A stretch of DNA of 64,000 nt from Spirosoma radiotolerans (GCF_000974425.1 NZ_CP010429.1:1736001-1800000), one strand, 5' to 3'. Numbered from the stretch's first letter, positions 1 to 8,986 are shown. Numbers and translations are program-made. The notes: generated by a model from the sequence alone, not told the origin.

Positions 1-672
1 AGCGATCAGGTGGTTAGCGACTATAAACGAACCCACGATTGTTACGAGCCGTATATCGAAATGATTGGCGTTTGGGATACGGTGGGGTCGTTGGGCATTC
101 CTATGCTGTTGCCGCAGTGGCTGCTTGGGAAAACACTGTCGGAGAACTTGTCGAAATGGTTGCTGGGTAATTATCGCTTTCTCAATGTGGGCCTAAATCC
201 TAAAGTAAAAGCAGCCTATCATGCGCTCTCGATTGACGAAAATCGGCGGGCTTTTTTGCCAACGCTCTGGAACGAAGCTGGGCTGGAATCTCACCAGCGA
301 GTAAAACAGGTGTGGTTTACGGGCATTCACAGCAATGTTGGTGGGGGCTATGCCGATACTGGCTTATCGGACAATGCCCTGCTCTGGATGGTTGAGCAGG
401 CCAAGCAGCACGGACTTCAATTCTCCGATGCCTATTTGACCCGAAGTACGCAGGCCGACACGTTTTATGGCGAGATCCGGGACGAGCGCGCCCGCTGGAT
501 CAAGCGGATACTCTTTCAGAAAGGCATGCGTAATGTAGATGACTTATGCGCCCAAGCGGGTATTGTTCCGATCATTGCTCAAAGTGCTATCGACCGGCAA
601 ACGTCGGTGATCTGCAAGAAACCTTACAAAATAAGTTTACCGAAAGCGCATCATGTCGAAAAAGGCTTCTAA
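1..672 (+). CDS. DUF2235 domain hydrolase, C-terminal part (cut by window edge)
   Basis: The frame is open to the first base, so the N-terminal part, including the GTWN-type nucleotide-like start of the domain, lies outside the window. What remains matches the DUF2235 (Tle1-like alpha/beta hydrolase) family: a GVWDTVGSLG block near the visible start and the VWFTGIHSNVGGGY block, which in this family carries the catalytic Asp/His neighbourhood. DUF2235 proteins include phospholipase effectors of type VI secretion as well as uncharacterised hydrolases; nothing visible here (no VgrG, Hcp or immunity gene) points to secretion. A GTG at base 10 is only an internal codon. The family call is firm; the substrate is unknown. 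Confidence 0.8.
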   Translation, partial: SDQVVSDYKRTHDCYEPYIEMIGVWDTVGSLGIPMLLPQWLLGKTLSENLSKWLLGNYRFLNVGLNPKVKAAYHALSIDENRRAFLPTLWNEAGLESHQRVKQVWFTGIHSNVGGGYADTGLSDNALLWMVEQAKQHGLQFSDAYLTRSTQADTFYGEIRDERARWIKRILFQKGMRNVDDLCAQAGIVPIIAQSAIDRQTSVICKKPYKISLPKAHHVEKGF

Positions 673-743
673 CGAACCGGGTAAAACGGGCGCTGTATGT
701 TCTTACAGGACTATAGGTTTACCACCAAACGAATCCAGATCTG

Positions 744-1535
744 ATGACGCTCTCCGCGACTACCCGACGTACCGTTCTGCCCGGCTTTTTAGCTCTTGCC
801 ATTAGTGTGGCCATGATTCCCGATGCCAAAGAACCGGTTGGCGTTGGTGTGAAAGCGCCCAAAGGGGCTGAGGTCCTTTTCGATGGGTCGCGTAAAATGC
901 TGGATGAAAAATGGACCTACTGGGAAGGCCCTCGTTTGGCGGCTAGCCTGCCCATTAAATGGATGATTGAAAAAGACCCCGCTGGACCCGGCACGGTGAT
1001 GAACACCAATGACCCCGCGGCTGCCGGTGGTAAATACGGCGCTGCTGATATTGTCACCAAAGAGACGTTCCGCGACTTTCGGCTTCATGTCGAATTCTAT
1101 GTCAGCAAGCCGGGCGGCAACAGTGGCGTGTATCTGCAAAACCGGTACGAAATTCAAATATTCGATGGCGACACAACCAGTCATGGCTTAGGAGCCGTTA
1201 TCAACGAGTCGCCATCGCCGTACAAGCTGTATGCGGGTATTGGCAAATGGAACGCGTATGACATTGCGTTTCGGGCTGCCCGGTTTACGGATGGCAAGCG
1301 GACCGAACCGGCCATGGTGACGCTTTACCTGAACGGCAAAAAAGCCCACACCAATCAGAAGATCAGCCAGGTGTGGGGTGGCCCCAACTCAGGTATCGAT
1401 GGGGGTAATGAGGAAGGAAAAGGCATTACCGATACACCCGGCGGTATTAAGCTGCAAGCCGAAGGTCACGATGTGCTGTTCCGAAACATCTGGATCAAGC
1501 CGCTGGAACTGAAACAGGCAAACACTGATTTTTAA
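744..1535 (+). CDS. Secreted DUF1080 (3-keto-disaccharide hydrolase-like) protein
   Basis: 263 residues. The N-terminus has a TTRR stretch followed by a hydrophobic segment (about residues 12-28), consistent with export. The rest is a DUF1080 concanavalin-like fold: LFDG near the start, FRDFRLHVEFYVSKPGGNSG in the middle and a late GIKLQAEGHDVLFRNIWI ending, all typical of the family, whose characterised members hydrolyse 3-keto-glycosides. DUF1080 genes are abundant in Spirosoma-like bacteria and sit among sugar-oxidising genes. It follows the DUF2235 gene by about 70 bases and precedes an esterase on the same strand. Substrate specificity cannot be read from the sequence. Confidence 0.85.
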   Translation: MTLSATTRRTVLPGFLALAISVAMIPDAKEPVGVGVKAPKGAEVLFDGSRKMLDEKWTYWEGPRLAASLPIKWMIEKDPAGPGTVMNTNDPAAAGGKYGAADIVTKETFRDFRLHVEFYVSKPGGNSGVYLQNRYEIQIFDGDTTSHGLGAVINESPSPYKLYAGIGKWNAYDIAFRAARFTDGKRTEPAMVTLYLNGKKAHTNQKISQVWGGPNSGIDGGNEEGKGITDTPGGIKLQAEGHDVLFRNIWIKPLELKQANTDF

Positions 1536-1601
1536 CGTGGCTAAAATCGCTCAATCGTCCACGACAACATTCGCTAGTTTCTCCCAAAATACCCGGCTAT
1601 C

Positions 1602-2708
1602 ATGCATGCTCAATTCTTATCATTTCGTTGTTTTGTTTATTCATTTTTAGTCCTGAGTACGTTCGCGTTCGTCGTCGCCACGCAGGCATACAGCCAGAGC
1701 AGCCCGACCGGACCTGGTCGGGTTGAGCGCATAAAAGTGCATGGCAAAGGGCTGGAAGGCAACCTGGCGGGCGATTCGCCGGACCGGGATGTATCGGTCT
1801 ATCTGCCGCCCAGTTACCAGACGGATAAAAAGCGGCATTATCCCGTCATTTATTTTCTGCACGGGTTTACGGATAGCGATGACAAATGGTACGGCCTGAC
1901 CAAGCACTGGATCAACCTGCCCGCCGTTGTCGACAAAGCGCTGGCTGAGGGCAAAACGAGCGAATTTATCATTGTAACGCCCAATGCCTACAATCGCTAT
2001 TTCGGCAGCATGTATTCCAATTCCGTGACCATTGGCAACTGGGAAGATTTTGTCGCGGAAGAACTCGTTTCGTACATCGACAAACAGTACCGCACCATTC
2101 CGCAGGCATCCAGCCGTGGACTGGCGGGTCACTCGATGGGCGGATACGGCACCCTTCGGATAGGGCAGAAGCACCCCGAAATTTTCTCCAGCTTATACCT
2201 GCTAAGCCCGTGCTGCATGGTGCCCAACATGAGCGGGCCGGGCGATGCAAAAATGGCGACTCGCATGGAAGCGGTTCAGTCGGTTGCGGATTTGGACAAA
2301 GCCGATTTTATGACGAAAGCCATGTTTGCTTCGGCGGCTTCCTGGTCACCTAATCCTACTAAGGCGCCTTTCTTTCTGGACTTGCCGGTGAAGAATGGCG
2401 AACCCCAGGCCATGGTTACGGCCAAATGGGCGGCCAACGCGCCCCTGGCCACGCTCGATCAGTACGTGTCGAACATAAAGCAACTCCACGCGCTGGCGTT
2501 TGATGCCGGTTCGAAAGATGAGAGCATCGCGGCCAACAACAAGATACTGGACAGTATGCTCACTAACTATCAGATTCCGCATACCTACGAAGAGTACGAC
2601 GGTGATCACATCAACCGGATTGCGGAGCGCATCGAGCAGAAGATGCTTCCTTTTTTCACAGCCAATTTATCGGCAGAACCGGTGAAAGGCGGCAGGAAAG
2701 GTAAATAA
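1602..2708 (+). CDS. Secreted alpha/beta-hydrolase esterase (esterase D / feruloyl-esterase-like)
   Basis: 368 residues with a clear signal peptide (hydrophobic residues about 9-26, ending AYSQ). The alpha/beta hydrolase features are an early VSVYLPPSY strand, YFLHGFTD (oxyanion region near residue 87), the nucleophile elbow GHSMGG with Ser178, and a late DGDH His near residue 336. This layout is that of the putative-esterase family (esterase D, CE1 feruloyl esterases, mycolyltransferase-like). In Bacteroidota these are commonly periplasmic and remove acyl groups from plant polysaccharides. It follows the DUF1080 gene by 66 bases and may be co-transcribed. Exact ester substrate is unknown. 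Confidence 0.85.
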   Translation: MHAQFLSFRCFVYSFLVLSTFAFVVATQAYSQSSPTGPGRVERIKVHGKGLEGNLAGDSPDRDVSVYLPPSYQTDKKRHYPVIYFLHGFTDSDDKWYGLTKHWINLPAVVDKALAEGKTSEFIIVTPNAYNRYFGSMYSNSVTIGNWEDFVAEELVSYIDKQYRTIPQASSRGLAGHSMGGYGTLRIGQKHPEIFSSLYLLSPCCMVPNMSGPGDAKMATRMEAVQSVADLDKADFMTKAMFASAASWSPNPTKAPFFLDLPVKNGEPQAMVTAKWAANAPLATLDQYVSNIKQLHALAFDAGSKDESIAANNKILDSMLTNYQIPHTYEEYDGDHINRIAERIEQKMLPFFTANLSAEPVKGGRKGK

Positions 2709-2738
2709 GTCGTTGATTTAACGATAGGTACGACCGAG

Positions 2739-2999
2739 TCAAGAGTGGTTGAACCCGTACCACATGAAGGCAACGATAACGGCTTCTACGATCCATAGAT
2801 ACAGCGTATTGTTTCGGGTGGCCCGGCGCATCAGGTAATCGAAACCAAGCATGCCGGCAGCAAGGGGAATTCCGAAGATGAATTGCAGAATGTTGTCCCG
2901 CTGATCCATATGCAGGAACCCTATGCCTATCATGATGATACCCATGAGCGACACGAGCCTGAAGGGCGTTATAAAATTCGCAATTTTGTCCAGGTCCAT
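2739..2999 (-). CDS. Small hydrophobic membrane protein, unknown function
   Basis: 86 residues, with three probable membrane helices (about residues 13-30, 37-54 and 66-82) separated by short charged loops such as MRRATRNN. I do not recognise a family. It runs convergently with the esterase gene, with only 30 bases between the stops, and has about 340 bases of non-coding DNA upstream. The hydrophobic periodicity and good coding composition support a real gene rather than a chance frame. Confidence 0.6.
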   Translation of the reverse strand: MDLDKIANFITPFRLVSLMGIIMIGIGFLHMDQRDNILQFIFGIPLAAGMLGFDYLMRRATRNNTLYLWIVEAVIVAFMWYGFNHS

Positions 3000-3305
3000 C
3001 CGGTGGTTCGTTGAGTCACAAGGCTATTTACCTCTGGGTGTACAGGAATGACATGTCGTCCTAAATCCTGAAATCAACTACAGAATATCTCACTTTAACC
3101 GCAAAGAATAAACGTATGTTTTGGTTTTGCCGATTAACGTGTCACTTAGAGTGACCGGAAGCATCGTTCTCGTGGTCAGGTCGGTTTGATGACGGAGGAT
3201 CCATAAATAGCGAGAACTAACGGACTTCTGTTTTATCTGATAAAATACGTATAAATACTTGGCTATGAGCGTATTTACGCCCTAGTGAGTGTAGGTTGGT
3301 GTTCG
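3000..3305. other. Non-coding stretch with inverted repeats upstream of the PAP2 gene
   Basis: No credible gene. Two inverted repeats lie close to the promoter of the next gene: TTTTATC/GATAAAA around one central base (3231-3245), and TAAATAC/GTATTTA (3252-3258 and 3271-3277). They could be operator sites, but nothing in the window identifies a regulator. Confidence 0.35.
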
Positions 3306-3313
3306 TACTTTTG
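3306..3313 (+). promoter_or_regulatory. Bacteroidota -7 box (TACTTTTG) of the PAP2 gene
   Basis: An exact match to TAnnTTTG, 24 bases before the ATG at 3338. No TTG is found at the expected spacing upstream, so the -33 element is weak or absent. Its position inside a possible upstream extension of the reading frame argues that translation starts at 3338. Confidence 0.45.
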
Positions 3314-3337
3314 ACTTTACGCCAACTGCTACTCCTC

Positions 3338-4681
3338 ATGAAAACGAGTTTGTTCCTGACCCTAATCGGTATCGCAACTGCGATGCAAAGCCACGCTCAG
3401 ATTGAACCACGGGCGGGCTCCTGGAAGACCTGGGCCATTCCCTCGGGCGATGTTTATAAACTCCCGCCCCCGCCCGATGCCAACGCAACCCAAGCCGAAG
3501 AAAAAGCGTTACTTGGTGCCCAGCGTCAGCGCGACTCGGCGGCTATCCGACTGATTGACTACTGGAATGCCGGAGCGCCGGGCTATCGCTGGCAAACGGC
3601 TATTGAGAAGTTTAATAATGGATTTCCGCCCGCCTGGGTGCGCGGTAAAGCCTTGATGAATATTGCCATTTATGACGCAACTGTGGCGGCCTGGCAAACG
3701 AAATATGCCTATCGGCGTCCCCGGCCATCAGCGCACAATAAAGCTATAATGCCTTATTTGCCTAACCCCGACAGCCCATCGTACCCTTGCGAACATTCTG
3801 TGGCGGCCGGGGCTGCAGCGGCCATTCTGGGTTATCTGTTTCCAAATAAAGCAGATTCCATTCGGCAAGTGGCCGAGCGGGCGTGTCAGTCACGCATTCT
3901 GGCGGGCGTGGTGTATCCCAGCGATAGTAAGGCCGGATTTGACTTAGGGCAACGGGTCGCTCAGGCCGTGATCGAACAGGCCAGAAAAGATGGCTCTGAC
4001 GCCGTTTGGGATGGAAAACGTCCTACGGGGACGGGTTTATGGAACGACAAACGCCCACCGATACAACCGATGATGGGAGCCTGTAAACCCTGGGTGCTGG
4101 CAGCTGGTAATCAATTTCGGCCGGGTCCACCGCCCGAACCGGCTGGCGATATGCAGGAATTAAAACAGTTCAAGAAATCGCCACAGGCCGCATCTCGGGC
4201 GTTTTACTGGGCTAGCAACGATTTCTGGGGTAGTGAGATTGACCGAAAGCTGTTTGAGCATAACCTGCATCTCGATGCGCCCAAAGCGGCCCGCGCTTAC
4301 GCGCTGGTCAGTATTGCTGCCAACGATGCCTACATTGCCTGTTGGGATGCCAAATATACGTACTGGTCAATCCGCCCCGATCAGTATGATACCACTTATT
4401 CGCCTATCCTGATGTTTACTCCTCCGCATCCAAGTTATCCGTCCGGACACGCGACCCTATCCAATGCCCGAGCCACGTTGCTTGCTTATCTATTCCCGGA
4501 AGATGCGGCTTATTTTCTGAGCAAGGCCAGAGAAGCGGCCGAATCCCGTTTCGAAGGGGGCGTTCACTTTCGAATTGATAATGTGGTGGGACTGGATATG
4601 GGCCAGAAAGTAGGGAAGGAAGTCATTAAGCGTGCCCGGCAGGATGGGGCCGATGACCGCCCAGAACTCGTTCGGAAGTAA
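3338..4681 (+). CDS. PAP2 / vanadium-haloperoxidase-like phosphatase with duplicated domain
   Basis: 447 residues from the ATG that begins MKTSLFL and a signal peptide ending SHAQ. A TTG 42 bases earlier would add residues before the signal and overlap the -7 box, so I reject it. The protein carries two copies of the PAP2 motif set. Copy one has YRRPRP, then SYPCEHS, then SRILAGVVYPSD. Copy two has SIRPDQ, SYPSGHA and SRFEGGVHFRID. Only copy two keeps the SGH and the SRx5H histidine that forms the phospho- or vanadate-intermediate, so the first half is probably structural. It is likely periplasmic and acts on a phosphate ester or is a haloperoxidase relative; substrate unknown. Confidence 0.82.
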   Translation: MKTSLFLTLIGIATAMQSHAQIEPRAGSWKTWAIPSGDVYKLPPPPDANATQAEEKALLGAQRQRDSAAIRLIDYWNAGAPGYRWQTAIEKFNNGFPPAWVRGKALMNIAIYDATVAAWQTKYAYRRPRPSAHNKAIMPYLPNPDSPSYPCEHSVAAGAAAAILGYLFPNKADSIRQVAERACQSRILAGVVYPSDSKAGFDLGQRVAQAVIEQARKDGSDAVWDGKRPTGTGLWNDKRPPIQPMMGACKPWVLAAGNQFRPGPPPEPAGDMQELKQFKKSPQAASRAFYWASNDFWGSEIDRKLFEHNLHLDAPKAARAYALVSIAANDAYIACWDAKYTYWSIRPDQYDTTYSPILMFTPPHPSYPSGHATLSNARATLLAYLFPEDAAYFLSKAREAAESRFEGGVHFRIDNVVGLDMGQKVGKEVIKRARQDGADDRPELVRK

Positions 4682-4706
4682 TGAGGCAAATGTGAATTAT
4701 GGCTAG

Positions 4707-4802
4707 TTTTTTTGTCATCCCGACGAAGGAGGGATCTTAATGTATCCTGACATTCAAGCAAGGATATATTAAGATCCCTCCTTCGTCGGGATGACAAAAA
4801 AA
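4707..4802. repeat. Palindromic dispersed repeat, copy 1 (GTCATCCCGACG family)
   Basis: Two 34-base arms (4707-4740 and 4769-4802) are perfect inverted repeats around a 28-base spacer that contains a second small inverted repeat (TATCCT/AGGATA). The same element, with the same spacer layout, recurs at 15034-15117. It lies just after the PAP2 stop codon and may also end transcription, since the arms finish in T/A tracts. A REP- or MITE-like mobile repeat is likely; I see no clear target duplication. Confidence 0.8.
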
Positions 4803-4883
4803 AGCGCTAAATGATTATAAATGAGCATATTAGTTCTTGTGGATTTGTAATATACGTTAATGTAAACGTATCGATACGCTTTA

Positions 4884-4938
4884 CCGGGGGATTCTACGAC
4901 TGCTATTGTTTATCAATAGCAGTCGTAGAATCCCCCGG
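4884..4938. terminator. Perfect 25-bp hairpin, probable bidirectional terminator
   Basis: Arms 4884-4908 and 4914-4938 are perfectly complementary around a TTTAT loop. It lies between the convergent ends of the PAP2 gene and the membrane protein gene that stops at 4944. There is no T tract, as for several other hairpins in this window. Confidence 0.6.
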
Positions 4939-4943
4939 CTAGT

Positions 4944-5522
4944 TTAGCTCACTCGCTGCTGATGGGCCGCCTGCGACCGCATTTGTTGGGTTAGCACGAA
5001 AATTGAAAGGCCAAGTCCAATCGGGAATAGGCCAGACAGACGCATAGATTCATCAAAACCTCTTGTAAACGACAGAAGTACGTACGACATCCCACCGGCT
5101 ACCAGCACATCGGCTGCGTGGATCAGCTTGTTAGTGACGGGTATACTCTTACCGCCACGTGCTGCAATAAATGAATACATCGCCTGCACCGACTGTAAAA
5201 CGGCGTACACCATAGCCCAGAAAGCCATCGTTTCCACAATTGTCGTCGTATCCCCCATTGCATCAACCACAATGGCTATTCCAAAACCTATGTCATTCAG
5301 GCCATAGGCATACCCCCAAATATTGCTGTTGTCGGTACTGTGGTTCCTACTGGAGAACAGAAACTGGAAAATTCCGGCTAGTATGAACAGGCTACCTAGA
5401 ATTTGGCCGGACAGGGGCGTAAACGACTGGGCAAACATAAGAATGTAAACACCTAGAAGGACATAAATAAGCCCTTTGGTCAACAAAAAGCCCCAGGGGG
5501 TTGAGTGATTTTGAGTTGGCAT
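4944..5522 (-). CDS. Multi-pass membrane protein, HdeD/DUF308-like
   Basis: 192 residues from the ATG giving MPTQNHS; an upstream ATG would add 25 polar residues before the first helix and is less likely. Six or so hydrophobic helices alternate with short loops (first: WGFLLTKGLIYVLLGVYILM). The LTKGLIYVLLGVYI and SLFILAGIFQFLF pattern resembles the HdeD/DUF308 family of small inner-membrane proteins linked in enterobacteria to acid resistance. No catalytic residues are visible. The family assignment is tentative and the role here is unknown. Confidence 0.6.
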   Translation of the reverse strand: MPTQNHSTPWGFLLTKGLIYVLLGVYILMFAQSFTPLSGQILGSLFILAGIFQFLFSSRNHSTDNSNIWGYAYGLNDIGFGIAIVVDAMGDTTTIVETMAFWAMVYAVLQSVQAMYSFIAARGGKSIPVTNKLIHAADVLVAGGMSYVLLSFTRGFDESMRLSGLFPIGLGLSIFVLTQQMRSQAAHQQRVS

Positions 5523-5737
5523 GACGTTGAGTTGATTAAGTTTTGTTGCACATTTTTCAGCCTTAACCCACGCGTTACCCCTTTGTTTTAAACCCATGAA
5601 AACAGTGAGGGCCTGCCCGTATATACAGACAAGTCTTTATAAATGAGGGGAAATCAGGCCAATAAAGGCGTGTGTTCGACCTCCCGGCTTTTCATTCACA
5701 AAATCACCTGTTTGCATTAGCCATGCTGCCCGTGTGC

Positions 5738-6211
5738 CTAAAAAGAAAACGCGCGGAGTGCCGCTAAACAGGCGAGCAACGTGAGGCCGTTACGGACATA
5801 GTTTAACCTGATCCAGGAGGTTATTAAACGACTGACGGTGGGTGGGGGTAGCTCATCCGCCTTCTGAAGTTTAATGACCGTTGGGATGAAAAAAGAAAAC
5901 GTTCCTATTCGTTCGGTGAGGGTAATCAAGGCTGCCGCAAGCCACCAATCATGCCCCATTGCTTGCGATTGCCAGGCAATGACGAGATTAGCCAGGGTGA
6001 GGAGCGTAAGCGGCCCTGTTGTGACAAATGCCCAGAACGTTCGGCCGGTGTCTAGTTCGTGCATGGCCTTTGTATTGACATGATAGCCGGACTCGGCCGA
6101 TTTACAGAACCACAGCGGAAGAACAATCCGGGTTTCATACAGGCCTGCCCCGAAGGCAGTGCCCAGGTTCAGGATAAACAACGCTAACAGAAATGCGGCT
6201 ATAGGACTCAT
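5738..6211 (-). CDS. DUF1772-like membrane protein
   Basis: 157 residues with four hydrophobic helices: one at the N-terminus (AAFLLALFILNLGTAFGAGL), two central ones and one at the end. The layout, and the conserved LTERIGTFSFF and SWIRLNYVRNGLTLLA segments with Glu, Arg and Trp in the helices, fit DUF1772 (anthrone-oxygenase-like membrane proteins). Function in bacteria is unestablished. It is transcribed in the same direction as the HdeD-like gene but with more than 200 bases between them. Confidence 0.65.
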   Translation of the reverse strand: MSPIAAFLLALFILNLGTAFGAGLYETRIVLPLWFCKSAESGYHVNTKAMHELDTGRTFWAFVTTGPLTLLTLANLVIAWQSQAMGHDWWLAAALITLTERIGTFSFFIPTVIKLQKADELPPPTVSRLITSWIRLNYVRNGLTLLACLAALRAFSF

Positions 6212-6261
6212 TAGGCTGGTTAGTTGTCTGGTTACTAAAAGATCGTTTTGCGTTCAGAAAA

Positions 6262-6269
6262 CAAACCTA
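6262..6269 (-). promoter_or_regulatory. Possible -7 box (TAGGTTTG) for the DUF1772-like gene
   Basis: Read on the minus strand it matches TAnnTTTG exactly, 50 bases upstream of the ATG at 6211. No TTG is present at the usual spacing. Confidence 0.35.
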
Positions 6270-6470
6270 GACAGTGGCGTTTGAAGATGCCGGGAAAGGG
6301 GAGCCAATTCGGAAAAAGCGCTGACAGACAGGCTAAAACAAGCGATGAATTTAGGCAGGAAAGGGAAAAAGATAGCTAGCTACAACATGAGCCAGACGGC
6401 CAATGGCAAGTAAAATGGTCGTAAAACCGGCTTACTGATTACCGGGTGATCAACGTATAAACGCAGACCA

Positions 6471-6962
6471 ATGACAACTCTTGAGCACGTACAGCGAAAA
6501 GCACAAAGCCTTAAGGATGCCTTTGAAAAAGTGCAGAGTAATCACTTTTACTGGCAAAGGAAAACCAAGCCTTTGTTGGACAAAACGTTGACGCAAATCC
6601 AGGAGTCGACCGACTTAAACTGGACGTTCCAGAACCTATCCCCCGAGCTGGTTCGGCTGGTGCTCAATGATGGGCAAGGCCAGCAAATGGCCACGTTGTC
6701 CTTTCGTTTGACGTACAAAAGTCTTGTGTCCATCGACATGAGCTATTATAGTCAGACATACCAGCCCGATGCTAAGTCGGAGACCTTCCTGACTATTTAT
6801 AGTCTGGAACCGGGCCTAATCGATGAAAGCCTGATTTACAGCAGCGTTACCCAACTCATGGATCAGTTGCTGAAGGAATATGGTCCGCTACCGTCTACCT
6901 ACAAAGATCCGCATGCGACACCCAACACGATTCGTATCCGAACGAATGTGCCGAATAGTTAA
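6471..6962 (+). CDS. Conserved-looking hypothetical protein, cytoplasmic
   Basis: 163 residues, no signal peptide and no membrane segment. The N-terminal third is a predicted helix rich in Lys and Gln (HVQRKAQSLKDAFEKVQ), followed by an alternating strand-like region (LSFRLTYKSLVSIDMSYYS) and a helical end. I do not recognise a family. It starts at an ATG after about 260 bases without genes and converges on the sugar-binding lipoprotein gene, leaving 30 bases between stops. Confidence 0.6.
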   Translation: MTTLEHVQRKAQSLKDAFEKVQSNHFYWQRKTKPLLDKTLTQIQESTDLNWTFQNLSPELVRLVLNDGQGQQMATLSFRLTYKSLVSIDMSYYSQTYQPDAKSETFLTIYSLEPGLIDESLIYSSVTQLMDQLLKEYGPLPSTYKDPHATPNTIRIRTNVPNS

Positions 6963-6992
6963 CCGCTTTGCCAACGATTTCTACCCTATTAC

Positions 6993-7940
6993 CTATTTTA
7001 GAAACGTACTCAAATTAGCCTTAGTAACCAGCTGGAAGGGAATAAGTGTTTGTTTCTCATAAGGTTGCCCTTTAGCCGCTTTAATCGCTGTGTCGATGGC
7101 TTTGGCACCCTGCTGCTCGGCATTCTGGAAAATGGTCGCGTCGAGCGTTCCTTTCTTTACAGCCTGTAGCGCGTCGGGAATGGCATCGATGCTCACAACA
7201 ACAACCTTGTCTTTCAGGCCCGCGTCGGTCAGCGCTTTAACGGCACCCAGTCCCATTTCGTCGTTTTGCGCAAAGACGGCGTTGATTTGTGGTCCAAAGG
7301 ACTGAATCCAGTTTTCCATCAGGGCCATCGCCTTGGCCCGGTCCCATTCGCCGGTCTGATGGGCGAGGAGTTTCAAATTAGGGTACTGTTTCAGGACTTC
7401 ACGGGCACCCTGTTCCCGTTTTAGTTGGGCGGCCTGGCCCATGTAGCCGTGCATCATTACCACATTGCCTTTGCCCCCTAATTTATCGGCAATAAATTTC
7501 ATGGCGATACGCGCCGACTCGACATCATCGGACCCCACAAAAGCCGATGGTTTGGCGCTGGTTTCCGAATTGACGTTGATGATCGGAATGTTGGCTGCCA
7601 ATGCCTTGGCAACGGCTGGCGAACTGGCTTCCACTTCGCACGGATTCATGATGATGGCGTCTACTTTCTGGGCAATAAAGCTCTCGATCTGCTCCACCTG
7701 TTTCAGCGCCGACCGCTCAGCATCGACGGTAATCAGCTCGACACCGGCCTCTTGCGCTTTCTTGGTCATTTCGTCATTCACGTTGACGATAAATTCATTC
7801 TGCATACTCAACATGGAGACACCCATAACGAGTTTTTTACTGCCATCGCCCTGGCTGGCATCGGTAGTGGCTGACTGGTTGCAGCCTGCCAGCAGTAGCG
7901 TAAAAGACAGGGTCGCAATCAGTAGGGGAAAACGGTTCAT
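6993..7940 (-). CDS. Sugar ABC transporter substrate-binding lipoprotein (RbsB-like)
   Basis: 315 residues. The lipobox LLLAGC places the lipid-anchored Cys at residue 20. The rest is a type-I periplasmic binding fold of the ribose/xylose/galactose class: LVMGVSMLSMQNEF at the first ligand strand, FIAQKVDAIIMNP, GKGNVVMMHGYMGQ and AQNDEMGLGAVKAL, all standard landmarks. It is the third gene of the operon after the ATPase and permease genes (33 bases downstream of the permease). It captures a monosaccharide or related polyol outside the inner membrane; which one cannot be told from sequence alone. Confidence 0.88.
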   Translation of the reverse strand: MNRFPLLIATLSFTLLLAGCNQSATTDASQGDGSKKLVMGVSMLSMQNEFIVNVNDEMTKKAQEAGVELITVDAERSALKQVEQIESFIAQKVDAIIMNPCEVEASSPAVAKALAANIPIINVNSETSAKPSAFVGSDDVESARIAMKFIADKLGGKGNVVMMHGYMGQAAQLKREQGAREVLKQYPNLKLLAHQTGEWDRAKAMALMENWIQSFGPQINAVFAQNDEMGLGAVKALTDAGLKDKVVVVSIDAIPDALQAVKKGTLDATIFQNAEQQGAKAIDTAIKAAKGQPYEKQTLIPFQLVTKANLSTFLK

Positions 7941-7973
7941 TCGGTTTGTCGTTTAGGGTGGTACATGGAAAAA

Positions 7974-8963
7974 TTAGTCATTACCCGGTTGATTCATGCT
8001 ATCGAGCACCACCGCCCCGATGATGATAGCGCCCATGACAACCTGCTGATAATAAGACGTTACGTTGAGTAGGTCAAGCCCATTGCTGATGACGCCAATC
8101 AACAGCGCCCCAATCAGGGTGCCCGTCATGGTTCCGGTTCCGCCCGAGGTGCTGGTGCCACCAATGATGGCCGCAGCAATGGCATCCAACTCAAAGCCTG
8201 TTCCGGCGTTGGGTTGGCCGGTTGTGATTCGGGATGTCAGCAGAATACCCGCTAATGCGGCTAACCCCCCGCAGAGCGTGTAAACGACCATTTTTACGGT
8301 AGTCAACCGGATGCCCGATGCATTGGCTGCCTGTTCGTTGCCACCAACGGCGTAAATGTACCGGCCCAGCACAGTTCGTTTCAGCACGACGGAGCAGACA
8401 ATGAAGAGGGCAATCAGAATAAAGATTAGCGTCGGTATCCCCAAGAATTTTCCTCCACCCAGGAAGTTGAACGAATCGGATAAGTTGGAAATGGGACGCC
8501 CTTTGCTAAGAATCAAGGCAAGCCCCCGGCCGATGGTCATGGTGCCCAGTGTGACAATGAAGGGCGGTACTTTGCTGCGGGTGATAATGAATCCGTTGAC
8601 AGCACCGAAGAGCAGACCCGCCCCCAGACCTGCCAGCACCGGAACGGCCACCGGATAGGTATCCGGGTGAGCGAACATGGCCGCCACCACGCCCGTCACC
8701 GCCACCATGGAACCAATGGACAGGTCGATACCGCCCGCAATGATGACAAACGTGACGCCAAACGCCAGCAAGGCATTGATGGATACCTGCGTCAAAATAA
8801 TCATCAGGTTCTGCACCGTCAGGAATTTGGGTGTTGTAAGCGAGAGTACCAGGCAAACCGCCACAAAGGCGACCAGAAGGCCGTATTGACGAATGCCTCT
8901 GCCGGGTATCTGTGTGGGCAACTTATTGGTTTGCGTGAAGAGCGTACTAATGCCGTTTTTCAT
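7974..8963 (-). CDS. Sugar ABC transporter permease (RbsC-like)
   Basis: 329 residues, with eight to ten membrane helices and the typical family stretches: GVTFVIIAGGIDLSIGSMVA early, PPFIVTLGTMTIGRGLA in the middle, and AAAIIGGTSTSGGTGTMTGT late, which is the EAA-like contact loop for the ATPase in ribose-type permeases. It lies 23 bases downstream of the ATPase gene and 33 bases upstream of the binding-protein gene. It forms the transmembrane channel, probably as a homodimer because no second permease gene is present. Confidence 0.92.
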   Translation of the reverse strand: MKNGISTLFTQTNKLPTQIPGRGIRQYGLLVAFVAVCLVLSLTTPKFLTVQNLMIILTQVSINALLAFGVTFVIIAGGIDLSIGSMVAVTGVVAAMFAHPDTYPVAVPVLAGLGAGLLFGAVNGFIITRSKVPPFIVTLGTMTIGRGLALILSKGRPISNLSDSFNFLGGGKFLGIPTLIFILIALFIVCSVVLKRTVLGRYIYAVGGNEQAANASGIRLTTVKMVVYTLCGGLAALAGILLTSRITTGQPNAGTGFELDAIAAAIIGGTSTSGGTGTMTGTLIGALLIGVISNGLDLLNVTSYYQQVVMGAIIIGAVVLDSMNQPGND

Positions 8964-8986
8964 GAATAAGAATAAGAAGGTGGTGC

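Noticed and set aside
1-672. Type VI secretion effector locus around the DUF2235 fragment
   Set aside because: No VgrG, Hcp, PAAR or immunity-like gene is next to it on the visible side; the other side is outside the window.
3296-3337. TTG start extending the PAP2 protein
   Set aside because: It would put 14 residues before a good signal peptide and overlap the -7 box at 3306-3313.
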